From: Rapana venosa
Lineage: Eukaryota > Mollusca > Gastropoda > Neogastropoda > Muricidae
Assembly (NCBI GenBank): GCA_028751875.1
Contig: CM054134.1
Location: 74,269,957 to 74,333,956 of the forward strand
DNA: 64,000 nucleotides
Reading direction: 5' to 3'
Shown: piece by piece, positions 13,571 through 50,394 of the stretch
Layout of the letters: every line of letters starts with the position of its first letter
Position numbering within the stretch: the stretch's first letter is position 1
Made by a program: the position numbers and the translations under genes
The notes under the pieces: generated by a model
The model's database searches: none
Told to the model about the DNA's origin: nothing
What the model saw: the letters and a program-made list of their open reading frames with translations, nothing else

Positions 13571-13586
<16 letters not shown>
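12973..13586. repeat. 36-bp minisatellite resembling the CYP4 coding end
   Basis: Eleven units of exactly 36 bp begin at 12973, 13009, and so on to 13333 (TCAATCAGAATGTCTTTGTG plus a variable ATGTGCTCAGT part). Longer units follow at 13401 and 13481. On the minus strand the units read PHKDILIELST(stop or Q), the same peptide as the CYP4 C terminus. It would lie in the CYP4 3'UTR or flank. Confidence 0.9.
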
Positions 13587-40308
<26,722 letters not shown>

Positions 40309-40548
40309 CGTTTCTTGCGTGCAAAACTGATGCAAAGCCTGGCGATGGGTTTCTTGGCAGACTGATGGCAAATTTCGAGTCTGAAAGTAGACTACTAGTA
40401 CTTGCACTACATAACACACCTTTCACACTTTGTTTGAACTGCGTACCTTCCTCCTGTGATCTTTGGAACAACTACAACTACACTCACTCGCTTGATAAGG
40501 CGCGTGTACCTTTCGCCATTGGTACACACGCACGAACAGAACCGTTGG

Positions 40549-40560
40549 TGACCTTGACCT
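40549..40560 (-). promoter_or_regulatory. AGGTCAAGGTCA nuclear-receptor-type site upstream of CYP4
   Basis: On the minus strand this reads AGGTCAAGGTCA, a direct repeat with no spacer that contains the extended half-site TCAAGGTCA recognised by ERR/NR5A-type receptors. It lies about 240 bp upstream of the CYP4 start codon. A functional role is inferred from motif and position only. Confidence 0.35.
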
Positions 40561-40760
40561 AGCCTAATCTAGCCTAGCCTAACGTCAGTGCAGTGCGCTC
40601 CTTTCACACCAAACCATGTGGTCTCTGTCCCACTAGGCCTAGGCCTAGACCCTACGAGCTAGGCGGTCTGGTTAGGCTGGGTTAGGCTAGTCTAGGTTAA
40701 TAGGCCTACAGTAATAGGCCTAGCCTAGGCTAGCCTAGTGTTTAAGGAAGACTTGCTGTG
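40561..40760. repeat. CTAGG/GCCTA-rich low-complexity stretch upstream of CYP4
   Basis: Clusters of CCTAGC, GGCCTAGG and TAGGCTAG recur on both strands in about 200 bp, giving many short palindromes. It is adjacent to the presumed CYP4 promoter. No known element recognised. Confidence 0.5.
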
Positions 40761-40761
40761 C

Positions 40762-41050
40762 CAGGGACTGAGGCACATTTTGTTGTGTAGTGATTAGATT
40801 TAGGCCTACGACTGTGGCACTGAGTAAAGACCAGGCTTTATAAGGTTGGGGACATTCGCTTGCTCGACAGTCAACTCTAATCTAGCCGAGTAATGATGCT
40901 AACATAAGAACCAGTTGTTTTACATTACAAAACATTGGTAATCCCATGTAAAAGTAAGAGGGTACAGCTACAACAAGTTTACCTCATCAGTGGCCACTAG
41001 GCTAACACTTTAATGAGCTGTTGGGTTGAGAGATTTGTGCTTTTTTTTTT
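40762..41050. other. CYP4 upstream unique sequence
   Basis: No element recognised; ends in a T-run before a SINE-A fragment. Confidence 0.4.
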
Positions 41051-41054
41051 TTAA

Positions 41055-41240
41055 CGCACACAGAACATCTGGCACTCACATTTAAACCTGTTCCGCTTTT
41101 CGGAAGAGTAGGCCATTGTGTGCTAGCGGGAATGCATGACAAAACTGCATGCACACAGTGACTAGATGTTTATTTTTATTTTTTAATTAAAAAGCACACA
41201 GGTGCTTATTCCTTTATCCTTGGGGGGAAAAAAGAAATGG
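41055..41240 (+). mobile_element. SINE-A, truncated
   Basis: ACGCACACAGAACATCTGGC, GTAGGCCATTGTGTGCTAG and tail GCTTATTCCTTTATCCTTGG. Confidence 0.65.
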
Positions 41241-41284
41241 ATAAATAGCATTTTAAGAAATAATCTCATCTCATCTCATCTGCT

Positions 41285-42117
41285 CCCATAACTTCCCCCC
41301 ACAGTCGTAGTACGGGTACTGCAGAGACGAATGTTGCACCAGTTGGCTCTATTTTGCATCGGTTGTGGGCAAGTGCCTGGGTTGTGGAGAAGCTCTTCCC
41401 CATCTATTCAGTGATGTTTTCTGCCCATAATTTTCTTGTTCGGCCTGCCTCGCCTTCTCTTCCCCTGCACTGTTCCTTGCAGTATGGTCTTGGAGAGTCC
41501 ATCTGTTCTTGTCACATGTCCATACCATCTGAACTTCTTTTTCTTGACTGTGGTCAGCTGGGTTGGGTGATGGTTTGTCGGACTTCTCGTTGGTAATGTG
41601 GTCCGTGTATGAAATGAATGCCAAGGAGTCTTCTGAGGCATCTCATCTCCAAAGCCTGGATCTTTCTTTGTAGATCTGCATTCAATGTCCATGATTGGCA
41701 TGCATACAGGTATGTGAAGATGACCAATGCACACAGCAGCTTGACCTTGGTCCTGAAAGAGACGTTTCGGTCTTTCCAGATGGTCTTGAACTTCGCCATT
41801 ACTGCTACTGTTTGTGCAGCTCTTTCGAAGATTTCGGTCTTTGAACCTTCATCAGTAATAATAGCTCCAAGGTAGGCCTACTTGAAGTGATATACCTCAA
41901 GATCTTTTTTTTTACTGACTTTGATCTTGGTAGTGATTGGCTGGGTACTGTTTGTCATGAGTTTTGTCTTCTCAGCACTGATCTCCATGCCGTATCTGGA
42001 GGATGTTTCGTACAGGTGGTACAGTAGGTTGGCTAGTTCCTGTTCGTTTCCTACCAGTCCATCGATGTCATCGGAAAACCTGAGGTTGGGGATTGTCCGC
42101 CCTCCAATACTGAGCAC
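41285..42117 (-). mobile_element. LINE remnant: RT palm and C-terminal region, frameshifted
   Basis: Minus-strand frames give SIGGRTIPNLRFSDDIDGLV (the RT FADD box with A to S), then EISAEKTKLM, YLGAIITDEG, TIWKDRNVSFRTKVKLL, ALEMRCLRRLLGI, RWYGHVTR and GKRRRGRPNKK in that order, interrupted by shifts. The 3' end passes into GATGA repeats near 41270. This is the palm-thumb-tail order of non-LTR retrotransposons of RTE type or similar. Confidence 0.85.
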
Positions 42118-42119
42118 GG

Positions 42120-42262
42120 TTGGAGAATGGGTCCATACCTCAGTGGAAGTCCGTCAAGGCTGTCTCCTATTGCCGACACTCTTCAATGTCTTCCTTGAGT
42201 GCATAACGACTGGTGCCTAAGAAGATCACACTGGCACAGTCAGTATTGGAGGGCGGACCATC
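42120..42262 (+). mobile_element. Inverted 5' segment of the same LINE
   Basis: The plus strand encodes GEWVHTSVEVRQGCLLLPTL, then FNVFLE and, after a stop, SIGGRTIT. This is the RT block that should precede the FADD box found on the opposite strand at 42100. The two parts share about 24 bp around SIGGRTI. Confidence 0.75.
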
Positions 42263-42423
42263 ACAACAACAAAAAAGAAACTCGAAATTTTTGGGAAAAC
42301 CATTGACAAGTCTTTACAGTCGAGCTCTTAAAACACTTCTACTGAAATAATCATAATTGTCACGTGCTGACTACATCCCGCTGGATATTCTTCCTCTGAA
42401 ATGGAAATTCAAACACAATAAAA

Positions 42424-42918
42424 TCTCCCGTGGGGATGCAGGCTGGGGAGCCTGTAAATATAAATAGTACTAAAATAACATTTCTCTCCCATGAAGAAGT
42501 GGGATGCGCTGGGCCTGATTCGTCAGGTGCTGAACGGCAGTGCAATGCATTTTCGCTCATGTGACAGACAACAGTAGTTGCTGTCTGAGCGTTCGATGAA
42601 GAAGAAAAAGACGTAACCCTACCTTCTGGAAATTCTATGCTTGGAATTTTTAAATTCTATATCCCACTCTTTGTTTCTGCCTTGTTCCTCTTCTTCCTGT
42701 CACATACTTCATGTCTATTTTCTGCCTCCTTGGTCCATTCTGTTGCCACCCCCCCCCCCCCCCCACACACACACACACAAGATAACAATAACTCCTCCAC
42801 GTCAAAGTTGGATGGCTGCTGGGCCTGACTGGTCGGGCACCTAACGGCAGCACAACGCATTATTTTTGGCTCATATGACAGACAATAGTTGCTGTCTGAG
42901 CGCTCAACGAAGAAGAAA
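42424..42918 (+). mobile_element. Two repeat B copies head to tail
   Basis: Copy one (42424-42604, internally deleted) and copy two (42605-42918) both carry GGGCCTGA(T/C)T, a GCTGTCTGAGCG motif and GAAGAAGAAA tails. They lie just upstream of the inverted LINE. Confidence 0.65.
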
Positions 42919-42919
42919 T

Positions 42920-44100
42920 ATAATAAATCAGTTTTTGTATTAAAAAGCTTGTCTAGCTCTGCGCCACTTCCACTGATAAACAAGTTTAGAAATAACGAGT
43001 GTCACCATCTTCATATTATCTTTCTTTCTTTTATAGAAAGAATATTGGGAGAACGGAGTGGGTGGGTGGGGGTGTCCTCTTGTTGTGCTGATTTCTATAC
43101 CAACATGCGTTTTGTTTGTTTGGGAGGGGGGGGGGGGGGGGGGGGTTGTTTGCTTTTTGTGTTGTTGTTTTTTTTTTTACTGGGTGTTTGATTCTTTTTC
43201 AGATTGTCTGCTTTTTTTGTTTGCTTTTTATCATTATCAATTTTTATTGACTTAAGTCTGGATGTAAACAAAACAACCCCCCCCCCCCGAAAAAACAACA
43301 AAACAAACAAAAAACCACCCAAACAAACCAACAATCCCCCCCCCCTCCTTCCCCAAAATAAAAAGGCACCATGTGTGCTTATTCCTTTCCCTCAATGTAA
43401 AAAAGATTCGTTCATCTATTCAAAAAGATTAATAATTATTGAAAAGACCAACAGTTTGGGTATAACACAGCAGAAAGTAGAAAAGTAATGCCGTTTCGAT
43501 TTGCGCTTCTTTTTCTTTTCTCTATCCCCCCCCCCCCCCCCCCCCCCCCCCCTTTTCCTTCTCATGAAAGGCTGTGACAGAGAAAGGATTAGGGTTATAG
43601 AAGGGTGACCAGGGGATAGAGAAGGGAGAGATTAAGTCGAGAGAAAACAGGTAGGGTCTAGGTAGTGGCAGAGATGAGGAGGAAAGGTAGGCATTGGTGG
43701 AGGTGGATATAGGGTATAGCATTTAAGGAGGGGGGGTGGGGGTGGGGGGTGTGACAGATTCAGGGGACAATCTCTTCTGCGGATCAGGCTCTGACTTACC
43801 ACTGATATAGTACATGTATTCTCTGTGAGTGAGTGTGTGTGGGGGTGAGAGAGAGAGCGAGAGGTGTGTGTTGATTATCATTTTTGTTTGTACATGATGT
43901 ACCCTACTGAGTTATTAACAGTCTTAGCAGATATTATGACTGCACGAATAAATACTAGCGATATTAAAGATTAATCACAGATAAAAATGCGGCTGCTTGA
44001 TGATCGGTGGGTGGACAGAGGGCCCAGTCCCTGAAAAAGAAGCGGGGTGATCGTCCCTGTGTATGCTAGATCACATGATATAAACAGAATGATGAAACGA
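42920..44100. other. Intergenic, homopolymer-rich
   Basis: Contains G and C runs (43125-43145, 43275-43290, 43529-43552), a SINE-A tail trace (43365-43400) and a repeat C trace at 43980-44045. No gene. Confidence 0.5.
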
Positions 44101-44265
44101 AGGCCACGTGACTTCCTCAGTCATGGCGGAGAATTTTCTGTCTGCAAAGCCGCTGTAGGCTAATTTTTCTTCTTCCTTTCCTTCCTCCCCTTGTTCCTGG
44201 CAGCCGCTGTGCTCCAAGAGGTGATGATCAAACAGATAAACTCTCAAGAATCCAGGTTCGTTAAT
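44100..44265 (+). promoter_or_regulatory. Candidate IPMK promoter / 5'UTR exon
   Basis: Within about 30 bp are CACGTGAC (E-box), ACTTCC (ETS core) and ATGGCGG (YY1-type), a combination common at TATA-less animal housekeeping promoters. IPMK coding exon 1 is preceded by an acceptor-like TTACAG, so a non-coding first exon upstream is expected. The ATG of ATGGCGG opens only a very short frame. Position and motifs support a promoter; no transcript evidence is available. Confidence 0.35.
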
Positions 44266-44306
44266 GAGCCAACTGGAACAACTGTACTGAAAATCATGAC
44301 TCTAAA

Positions 44307-44597
44307 ATGGTAAAAGTCCTCTTCCTGCCAACTGATCTGGGTAGTCAAGGACTTCGCTGCCTGTCAAACTGGAAGTGGAAGGGAATCAGAGGGCTTCACT
44401 TTGTTGTCGGCTCGTGTGGTTCGGCACAAACAACGCCTAGGTTCAGAGCATTGTTTTTGGTTGCTCATCTTTACTCAAAAGTAACGCAGCTAGTCAGTGC
44501 TTCATCTGTATCAAACCGTTCGGAATACCCTTCATGTCAAAACAACTTCTACACCGACGAACCGGCAGTGAGAGGAAAGGTCAGGCGGTTTGAATAA
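44307..44597 (+). other. Unassigned 96-codon open frame
   Basis: Begins MVKVLFLPTDLGSQGLRCL and ends KVRRFE. Non-repetitive, no recognised domain, no splice evidence. It may simply be 5'UTR or intron of IPMK. Confidence 0.15.
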
Positions 44598-45084
44598 AAA
44601 GTTAAATAAATTCGATGAAAGTTAACGTTTTTTTTCCGGTTTTCGCTAGCTCAAAAAGGGGGGAACATCAACCGACTAACCAAAATTAATGGTATTCTTT
44701 AACTTCCTACCTACCTGACACAACAGATGAGATCTATAGACTATAGGCCAACAAAGTTCTAGTACTTCTACAATACAAAGCTAAGTACACATGTATTAAT
44801 TGTCCAATGTCATCTTGAACAAGCCAGTTTAAAAAAAAGAAGAAGAAGAAATCAAACAGAAAAGGAAGCAAACAAACAACAAAAACCTCCACAAACTGGG
44901 CTTGACAAGACTGAGTGGGATGATGATTTTTTAAAATATTTTATAGATATAATTTATTCATAATAATTAATATTGAATTACTGCTGCTGCTGCTGTAATT
45001 GCTACTACTGCACATACTGAGTACTATACTACTAACTACTACTGTATTACTACTACTACTGAGTACTAACTACTACTACTACTA

Positions 45085-45253
45085 CTACTACAATAATAAT
45101 AATAATATATGGAATTTATATAGCGCTGAATCTTGTAAAAAACAAAACAAATCAAAGCGCTTGCACTCAATCATTTACAGGCAATGAGGCATGCAACTCT
45201 CCTTAAACATAATGAACAACAGATTTCAAAACTATGCACGCATGCACGCACAC

Positions 45254-45291
<38 letters not shown>

Positions 45292-45830
45292 GGAACAACA
45301 CTTAGAAGGTGAAAGATGCTGTTGAAAATTAGGGACAGATATTTGGGGGGAAAGTCTCAGGTAGGAAATAAGTGTGTTTTGAGGCTGGATTTGAAGGTAT
45401 CAAGTGAAGGCTTTTGTCGAAGTGAAAGAGGGAGGTCATTCCAGGTAGATGGACCAGAAACAGAGAAGGAGCGATGGCCTACAGTGGTTTGTTTGAATCT
45501 GGGTGTTCGAAAGCACAAAGTATCTGCGGCTGAACGAAGGAAACGGGATGGAGTGTACAGATGAAGACAGTTACAGAGATAAGGGGGTGCAGATTTGTGG
45601 AGACATTTGAAACAGAGGGTATTGATTTTATACTCCAGTCTTTGTGAGACAGGCAGCCAGTGAAGAGATCGAAGAAGAGGAGTGATGTGTTCAGATTTTT
45701 TCTATCTTAGGACCAGTCGAGCTGCAGAGTTTTGTATGCGTTGAAGAGAGTGGATAGATGATGCTGGTAGGCCAGCCAAAAGAGAATTACAGTAGTCTAA
45801 ATGTGAAAGAATGAGAAATACTACTACTAC
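45085..45830 (-). mobile_element. L2/CR1-like LINE 3' end with ATT-repeat tail
   Basis: The minus strand reads [24 protein letters not shown], a stop, then SEHITPLLRSLHWLPV, YKINTLCFK, PPYL, GPSTWNDLPLSLR and FKSSLKTHLF, the conserved C-terminal tail of L2/CR1-like reverse transcriptases. After a CA microsatellite it ends in GCGCTATATAAATTCCATA and an ATT repeat. It is a 5'-truncated copy. Confidence 0.85.
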
Positions 45831-46320
45831 ATTACAACTTACATTGTTAGTATGTCATACTTTTACTTTTAAGCACTCTTTCTACCACCACACAACAGGT
45901 ACAACTAAAAATTTTTTCTTGTAGTACACCTCAAAAGCTAGATACATTTTACAGTATAAAGAGAAAAGAGTATACTTTCTGTTTTTTCCCTTTTAATTAA
46001 TCTTTTTTTTTTTAAAGAGTATAATTTCATGAGTACACAGGTATACATGTAGTGATGCACTTGTATGTACACACAGCTTTGGTGACTTGTACTTTCAGTT
46101 AATTACAACTTTTTTTTTTTTTTTTTTTTTAAAGAAGCATTACAATTTACAGCATGTTGGAATATTGGATATGCCATATGTATTTATAATGTCCTCAACA
46201 GAAAGTGTTCTTAGCTTTGCTTTCATGTTTTGGTGCAGTAACATACAAGTGTTAAAAACAAGAATGGCCTTCAGAGAATTGTGAGAATCTGCTCAAAAGT
46301 AATCACTAAATCAGATTTAA

Positions 46321-47788
46321 CCCTCTTGTCCCCGATCCGGCCGCAGCCGACAGTAACGGCGGCCGCCACTAGATTCCAATACAACCACAGCCGACAGTTG
46401 GTGCTGCCCACGTGGGCAGTACTTTTCCATCACACACAGACCTCGTGGTTTTCACACTGTGTGTCTGAAAATTGGTGGGGCGATGCAGGGAGTGTTAGAA
46501 AGGGTGCCAGTGATAAATTTTAGACCACTAACATGCGTGTAGTGGGGAGGGAAGGAAGAAATAACAGCCAGCGACCGGAACGCTTTTCAATGGTGCAGCG
46601 TGGCGAAAAAAATTGGCGTTTTCTTTAGTAGCAGATGATTTATCTGATTAGCCAGACGATAAATTGAATGTTATTGTCTTGGAAGTAGAAACAGTTGAAC
46701 GAGAATTGTTAAGTGAGTCCGATATTAAATGATTAGGAGGAAGAGGAGGAAGGAAATGCTGCAGTTAGGGAGAAGAGTGAGCCAGAAAATAACGTGATAC
46801 ACGGCACATTCCTGACCTGTGCTACACACACCTACTGTGGAGAAATTTGACCTCCTGGCCAGTCCGCGGCATAGACGCCTGAAAGCGTGATGCCTTTTGA
46901 CTGTTTTCTCATTATTACCACACTTTTGCTTTGAAACTGCAGTGGCAGAAACGAACAGATATGCTGATAATGAAAATAGCAAGAAGGAAAATAAAATAGG
47001 TCTCCGGTCTGCCAAGGTTCGACAGGTGAGAGCAATTGGTACACCCCCCCCCTCCCACACACACATCCATAATTTTTGCTTTTTGTGATGTGATGTGACC
47101 CTGTGCCACCACTACGACTACTTTAGAGACTACCAACATTAAAATTTTGTAGAGTTACAGAAGTTCTATGTTGTTTCGAATTTGTCACACCTGTGCTGTG
47201 ACAATGGTGACAGTGTGACAGTCATGTACCATAATACACTTCTGTACACTTAACAAAAATGTGGTAGCACACGCAGATATGAACTGCAGTATAAAGGTCA
47301 CATGTCGATTGAATATGACTTGTTTTCAAAAGAAAAAATAGTTAAACAAAACTTCTGTCTCCTCGAGACATACCATAAAACAACAGGTGCTATGGGGACA
47401 TTGTGTGACACATCCTTGAAGTACTATTGCACATAACTATTGGTAAACACATCAGCTGGGTATCACTTCCTTATTCGACACTAATATGCTTGAACTATTG
47501 TCAAATCCATGCAGGATTTGCTGTTTTATCATATATACCATATTTTTACCTGTGATTGGTGACAAATAAGGTGACAATGACAAGACATCTGGAGACCAGA
47601 CAAATAAACTTGCGCCTAAATGCAAGTACAAAGACATACCTAGCTTGTGACAAAATTTCAGCTTGATAACTTGTCATGCACACACACAATTGTCTTAGGA
47701 GTAAAGTAAGTCAGATGGAGGTAGAAAACCTTCAAAGAATTCAAAATCTACAGGCAGTTTAGCTCTGTAGAATCCAACAACAAGAGGG
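46321..47788 (+). mobile_element. piggyBac-like non-autonomous element, copy 1 (1468 bp)
   Basis: Flanked by TTAA on both sides (46317-46320, 47789-47792). The ends are CCCTCTTGT and ACAAGAGGG, a perfect 9 bp inverted repeat. TTAA target duplications with CCC...GGG termini are the piggyBac signature. No transposase ORF is recognisable, so it appears non-autonomous. One end is GC-rich (CGGCCGCAGCC region). Confidence 0.75.
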
Positions 47789-47792
47789 TTAA

Positions 47793-48602
47793 AACAAATG
47801 AAAGAGATCTCAAGTCATTCAGTAATTGGCAGTTAATATGCAAAGTGACTCACTGACTACCTTCTTAGCCAATCCCTCCCAAGCTGTGTTTTCTGGATTT
47901 TAGTTGTTGCCTTCAGAATGCCATTTTCAGTCCCCCAACATGCAGTAAAAGAAATTTGTTTGTGCCAGCAGACTGAGTAGTCATTCAAATTTTTTCACAA
48001 TGATATCAACTACCCAGTCTCACATTTCTCTGCAACACCTGCCTGATTATTACTGGGGTGTTTGTGTGTGTGTGTGTGTGTGTATGTGCATGCGCACCTG
48101 CATTCATGAGCATATTAGTAGGTGTGACATATTTTGGGGGGTTTTGTTTGGGTTTTTGTTGTTGTTGTCTTCTAGTCTGTATGAATAGTATGATCTCTAC
48201 TAAGTCTTCATTGCATAGTGTGTGTGCGTGTGTGTCACTGTGTGTTCTTGTATTTTGAATTAAACTTTAAAAAGTTTTTTTGTCTGTTCATTATAGTATT
48301 ACTGTAATGTTTGTGACCATATTATTACTAGTTATATATATTAGTCGTGTGTGTGCGTGTGCATGTAATTTAGACTGTAAGTTATTGTGGAATTATCAAG
48401 CATAGCTTTTCTTTATGTTTTTCTAGATGATGATTTTTACCAAATTATGTGCCTGTCATTGTTGTCATTGATGATTAAAATTTGAAATGTTCTTTGACTT
48501 TGACTCAACATCAGTCAGAAGCAATTGACAGGTTTTCTCATAAATACTTAAGTTAAAACAGACCCAGGATATCTTATTCAAAATAACCTTGCACACACAT
48601 GT
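47793..48602. other. Spacer between the two inverted elements
   Basis: About 810 bp of AT-rich unique sequence with two short GT runs (48060-48085, 48220-48245). No gene seen. Confidence 0.6.
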
Positions 48603-48606
48603 TTAA

Positions 48607-50060
48607 CCCTCTTGTTGGATTCTACAGAGCTAAACTGCCTGTAGATTTTGAATTCTTTGCAGGTTTTCTACCCCCAACTGACTTACTTTACACCTAAGAC
48701 AATTGTGTGTGTGCATGACAAGCTATCAAGCTGAAATTTTGTCACAAGCTAGGTATGTCTTTGTACCTGCATTAGGCGCAAGTTTTGTGTCTGGTCACCA
48801 GATGTCTTGTCATTGTCACCTTATTTGTCACCAATCACAGGTAAAAATTGGTATATATGATAAAACAGCAAATCCTGCATGGATTTGACAATAATTCATG
48901 CATGTTAGTGTCAAATAAGGAACTGATACCCAGCTGATGTGTTTACCAATAGTTATGCGCAACAGTACTTCAAGGATGTGTCACACAATGTCCCCATAAA
49001 ACCTGCTGTTTTATGGTATGTTTTGAGGAGACAGAAGTTGTGTTTAACTCTTTTTTTCTTTTGAAAACAAGTCTTATTCAATCAACATGCGACCTTTATA
49101 CTGCAGTTCATATCTGCGTGTGCTGCCACATGTTTGTTAAGTGTACAGAAGTGTATTATTGTACATGACTCATTGACTGTCACACTGTCACCATTGTCAC
49201 AGCACAGGTGTGACAAATTCGAAACAACACAGAACTACTGTAACCCTACAAAATTTTAATATTGGTAGTCTTTAAAGTTGTAGTGATGGCACAGGGTCAC
49301 ATCACATCACAAAAAGCACAAATTGTGGATGTATGGGGGATGTACCCATTGCTCTCACCTGTCAAACCTTGGCAGACTGGAGACCTATTTTCTTTTCCTT
49401 CTTGCTATTTTCGTTATCGGCATATCTGTTCGTTTCTGCCATTGCAGTTTCAAAGCAAAAGTGAGGTAAAAATGAGAAAACAGTCAAAAGGCGTCATGTT
49501 TTCAGGCGTCTATGCTGCGGACCCGCTGGGAGGTCAATTTTCTCCACAGTCCGTGTGTGTAGCACCGGTCAGGAATGTGCCGTGTAGCACATTAATTTCT
49601 TGCTCACTCTTCTCCCTAACTGCAGCAGCATTTCCTTCCTCCTCTTCCTGGTATGGGTTTAATATTGGACTCACTTAACCATTCTCGTTTAAATGTTTCT
49701 ACTTCCAATACAATAAAAATCGTCTGCTAATCAGATGAATTGTCTGCTACCAAAGAAGACGCCATTTTTTCCCCCGCCACTCTGTTATGATTGAAAAGTG
49801 TTCCGGTCGCTGGCTGTTATTTCTTCCTTCCCTCCCCACTACATGCATGTTAGTGGTCTAAAATTTATCACTGGCACCCTTTCTAACACTCCCTGCATCG
49901 CCCCACCAATTTTCAGACACATAGTGTGAAAACCACGAGATCTGTGTGTGATGGAAAAGTACTGCCCACGTGGGCAGCACCAACTGTCCGCTGCGGTCGT
50001 ATTGGAATCTAGCGGCGGCCGCTGTTACTGTCAGCTGCGGCCGTAACAGGGTCAAGACGG
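48607..50060 (-). mobile_element. piggyBac-like non-autonomous element, copy 2 (1454 bp, opposite orientation)
   Basis: Same element as copy 1 along its whole length, inverted. It is flanked by TTAA (48603-48606, 50061-50064). The outer end has drifted (CCGTCTTGA instead of CCCTCTTGT). It ends about 200 bp before the IPMK start codon. Reading frames are unrelated to known transposases. Confidence 0.75.
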
Positions 50061-50261
50061 TTAAGTGTGTAAGGTGTGAACCTGTTCTGTTATTCATGAC
50101 TCAAAGATTTAATGACTATTTAAGATTAGAAGCTTGTAACTGCTTAAGTTGTTTCTGTCAGCTTCAAAAGACTTAAGAGTTTCTAGAACTTGGAGTTCAA
50201 AGTCAGCAACACTCAGTGAATTGATTTGAACAGTTTTGTAATGTTACAGACTGGTGACAGC

Positions 50262-50394
50262 ATGAGTGAAAAGGAGGTGGAGGAGAAGAAGAAGGAAAGA
50301 GCTAGTGTTCCAGCCAGTACAGGCCCACAGGGAACTAAACTGCTGGCCACACAGGTTGGCGGCCATCAGTATGGCAAAAATGGGGCCAAAATGG
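50262..50394 (+). CDS. IPMK: IPMK coding exon 1
   Basis: Encodes residues 1-44, MSEKEVEEKKKERAS through GGHQYGKNGAKM. The ATG has A at -3. A possible acceptor (TTACAG) ends at 50249, which would make upstream sequence a 5'UTR intron. An in-frame ATG at 50226 would add 12 residues if that intron is not real. The donor is GTCAGT. Confidence 0.78.

Noticed and set aside
44307..44597. Separate small gene
   Set aside because: No domain, no splice partner and no conservation evidence; kept only as an unassigned frame.
50226..50261. Upstream in-frame ATG as the IPMK start
   Set aside because: It would read through an acceptor-like TTACAG; the ATG at 50262 has a good context, though the alternative is not excluded.
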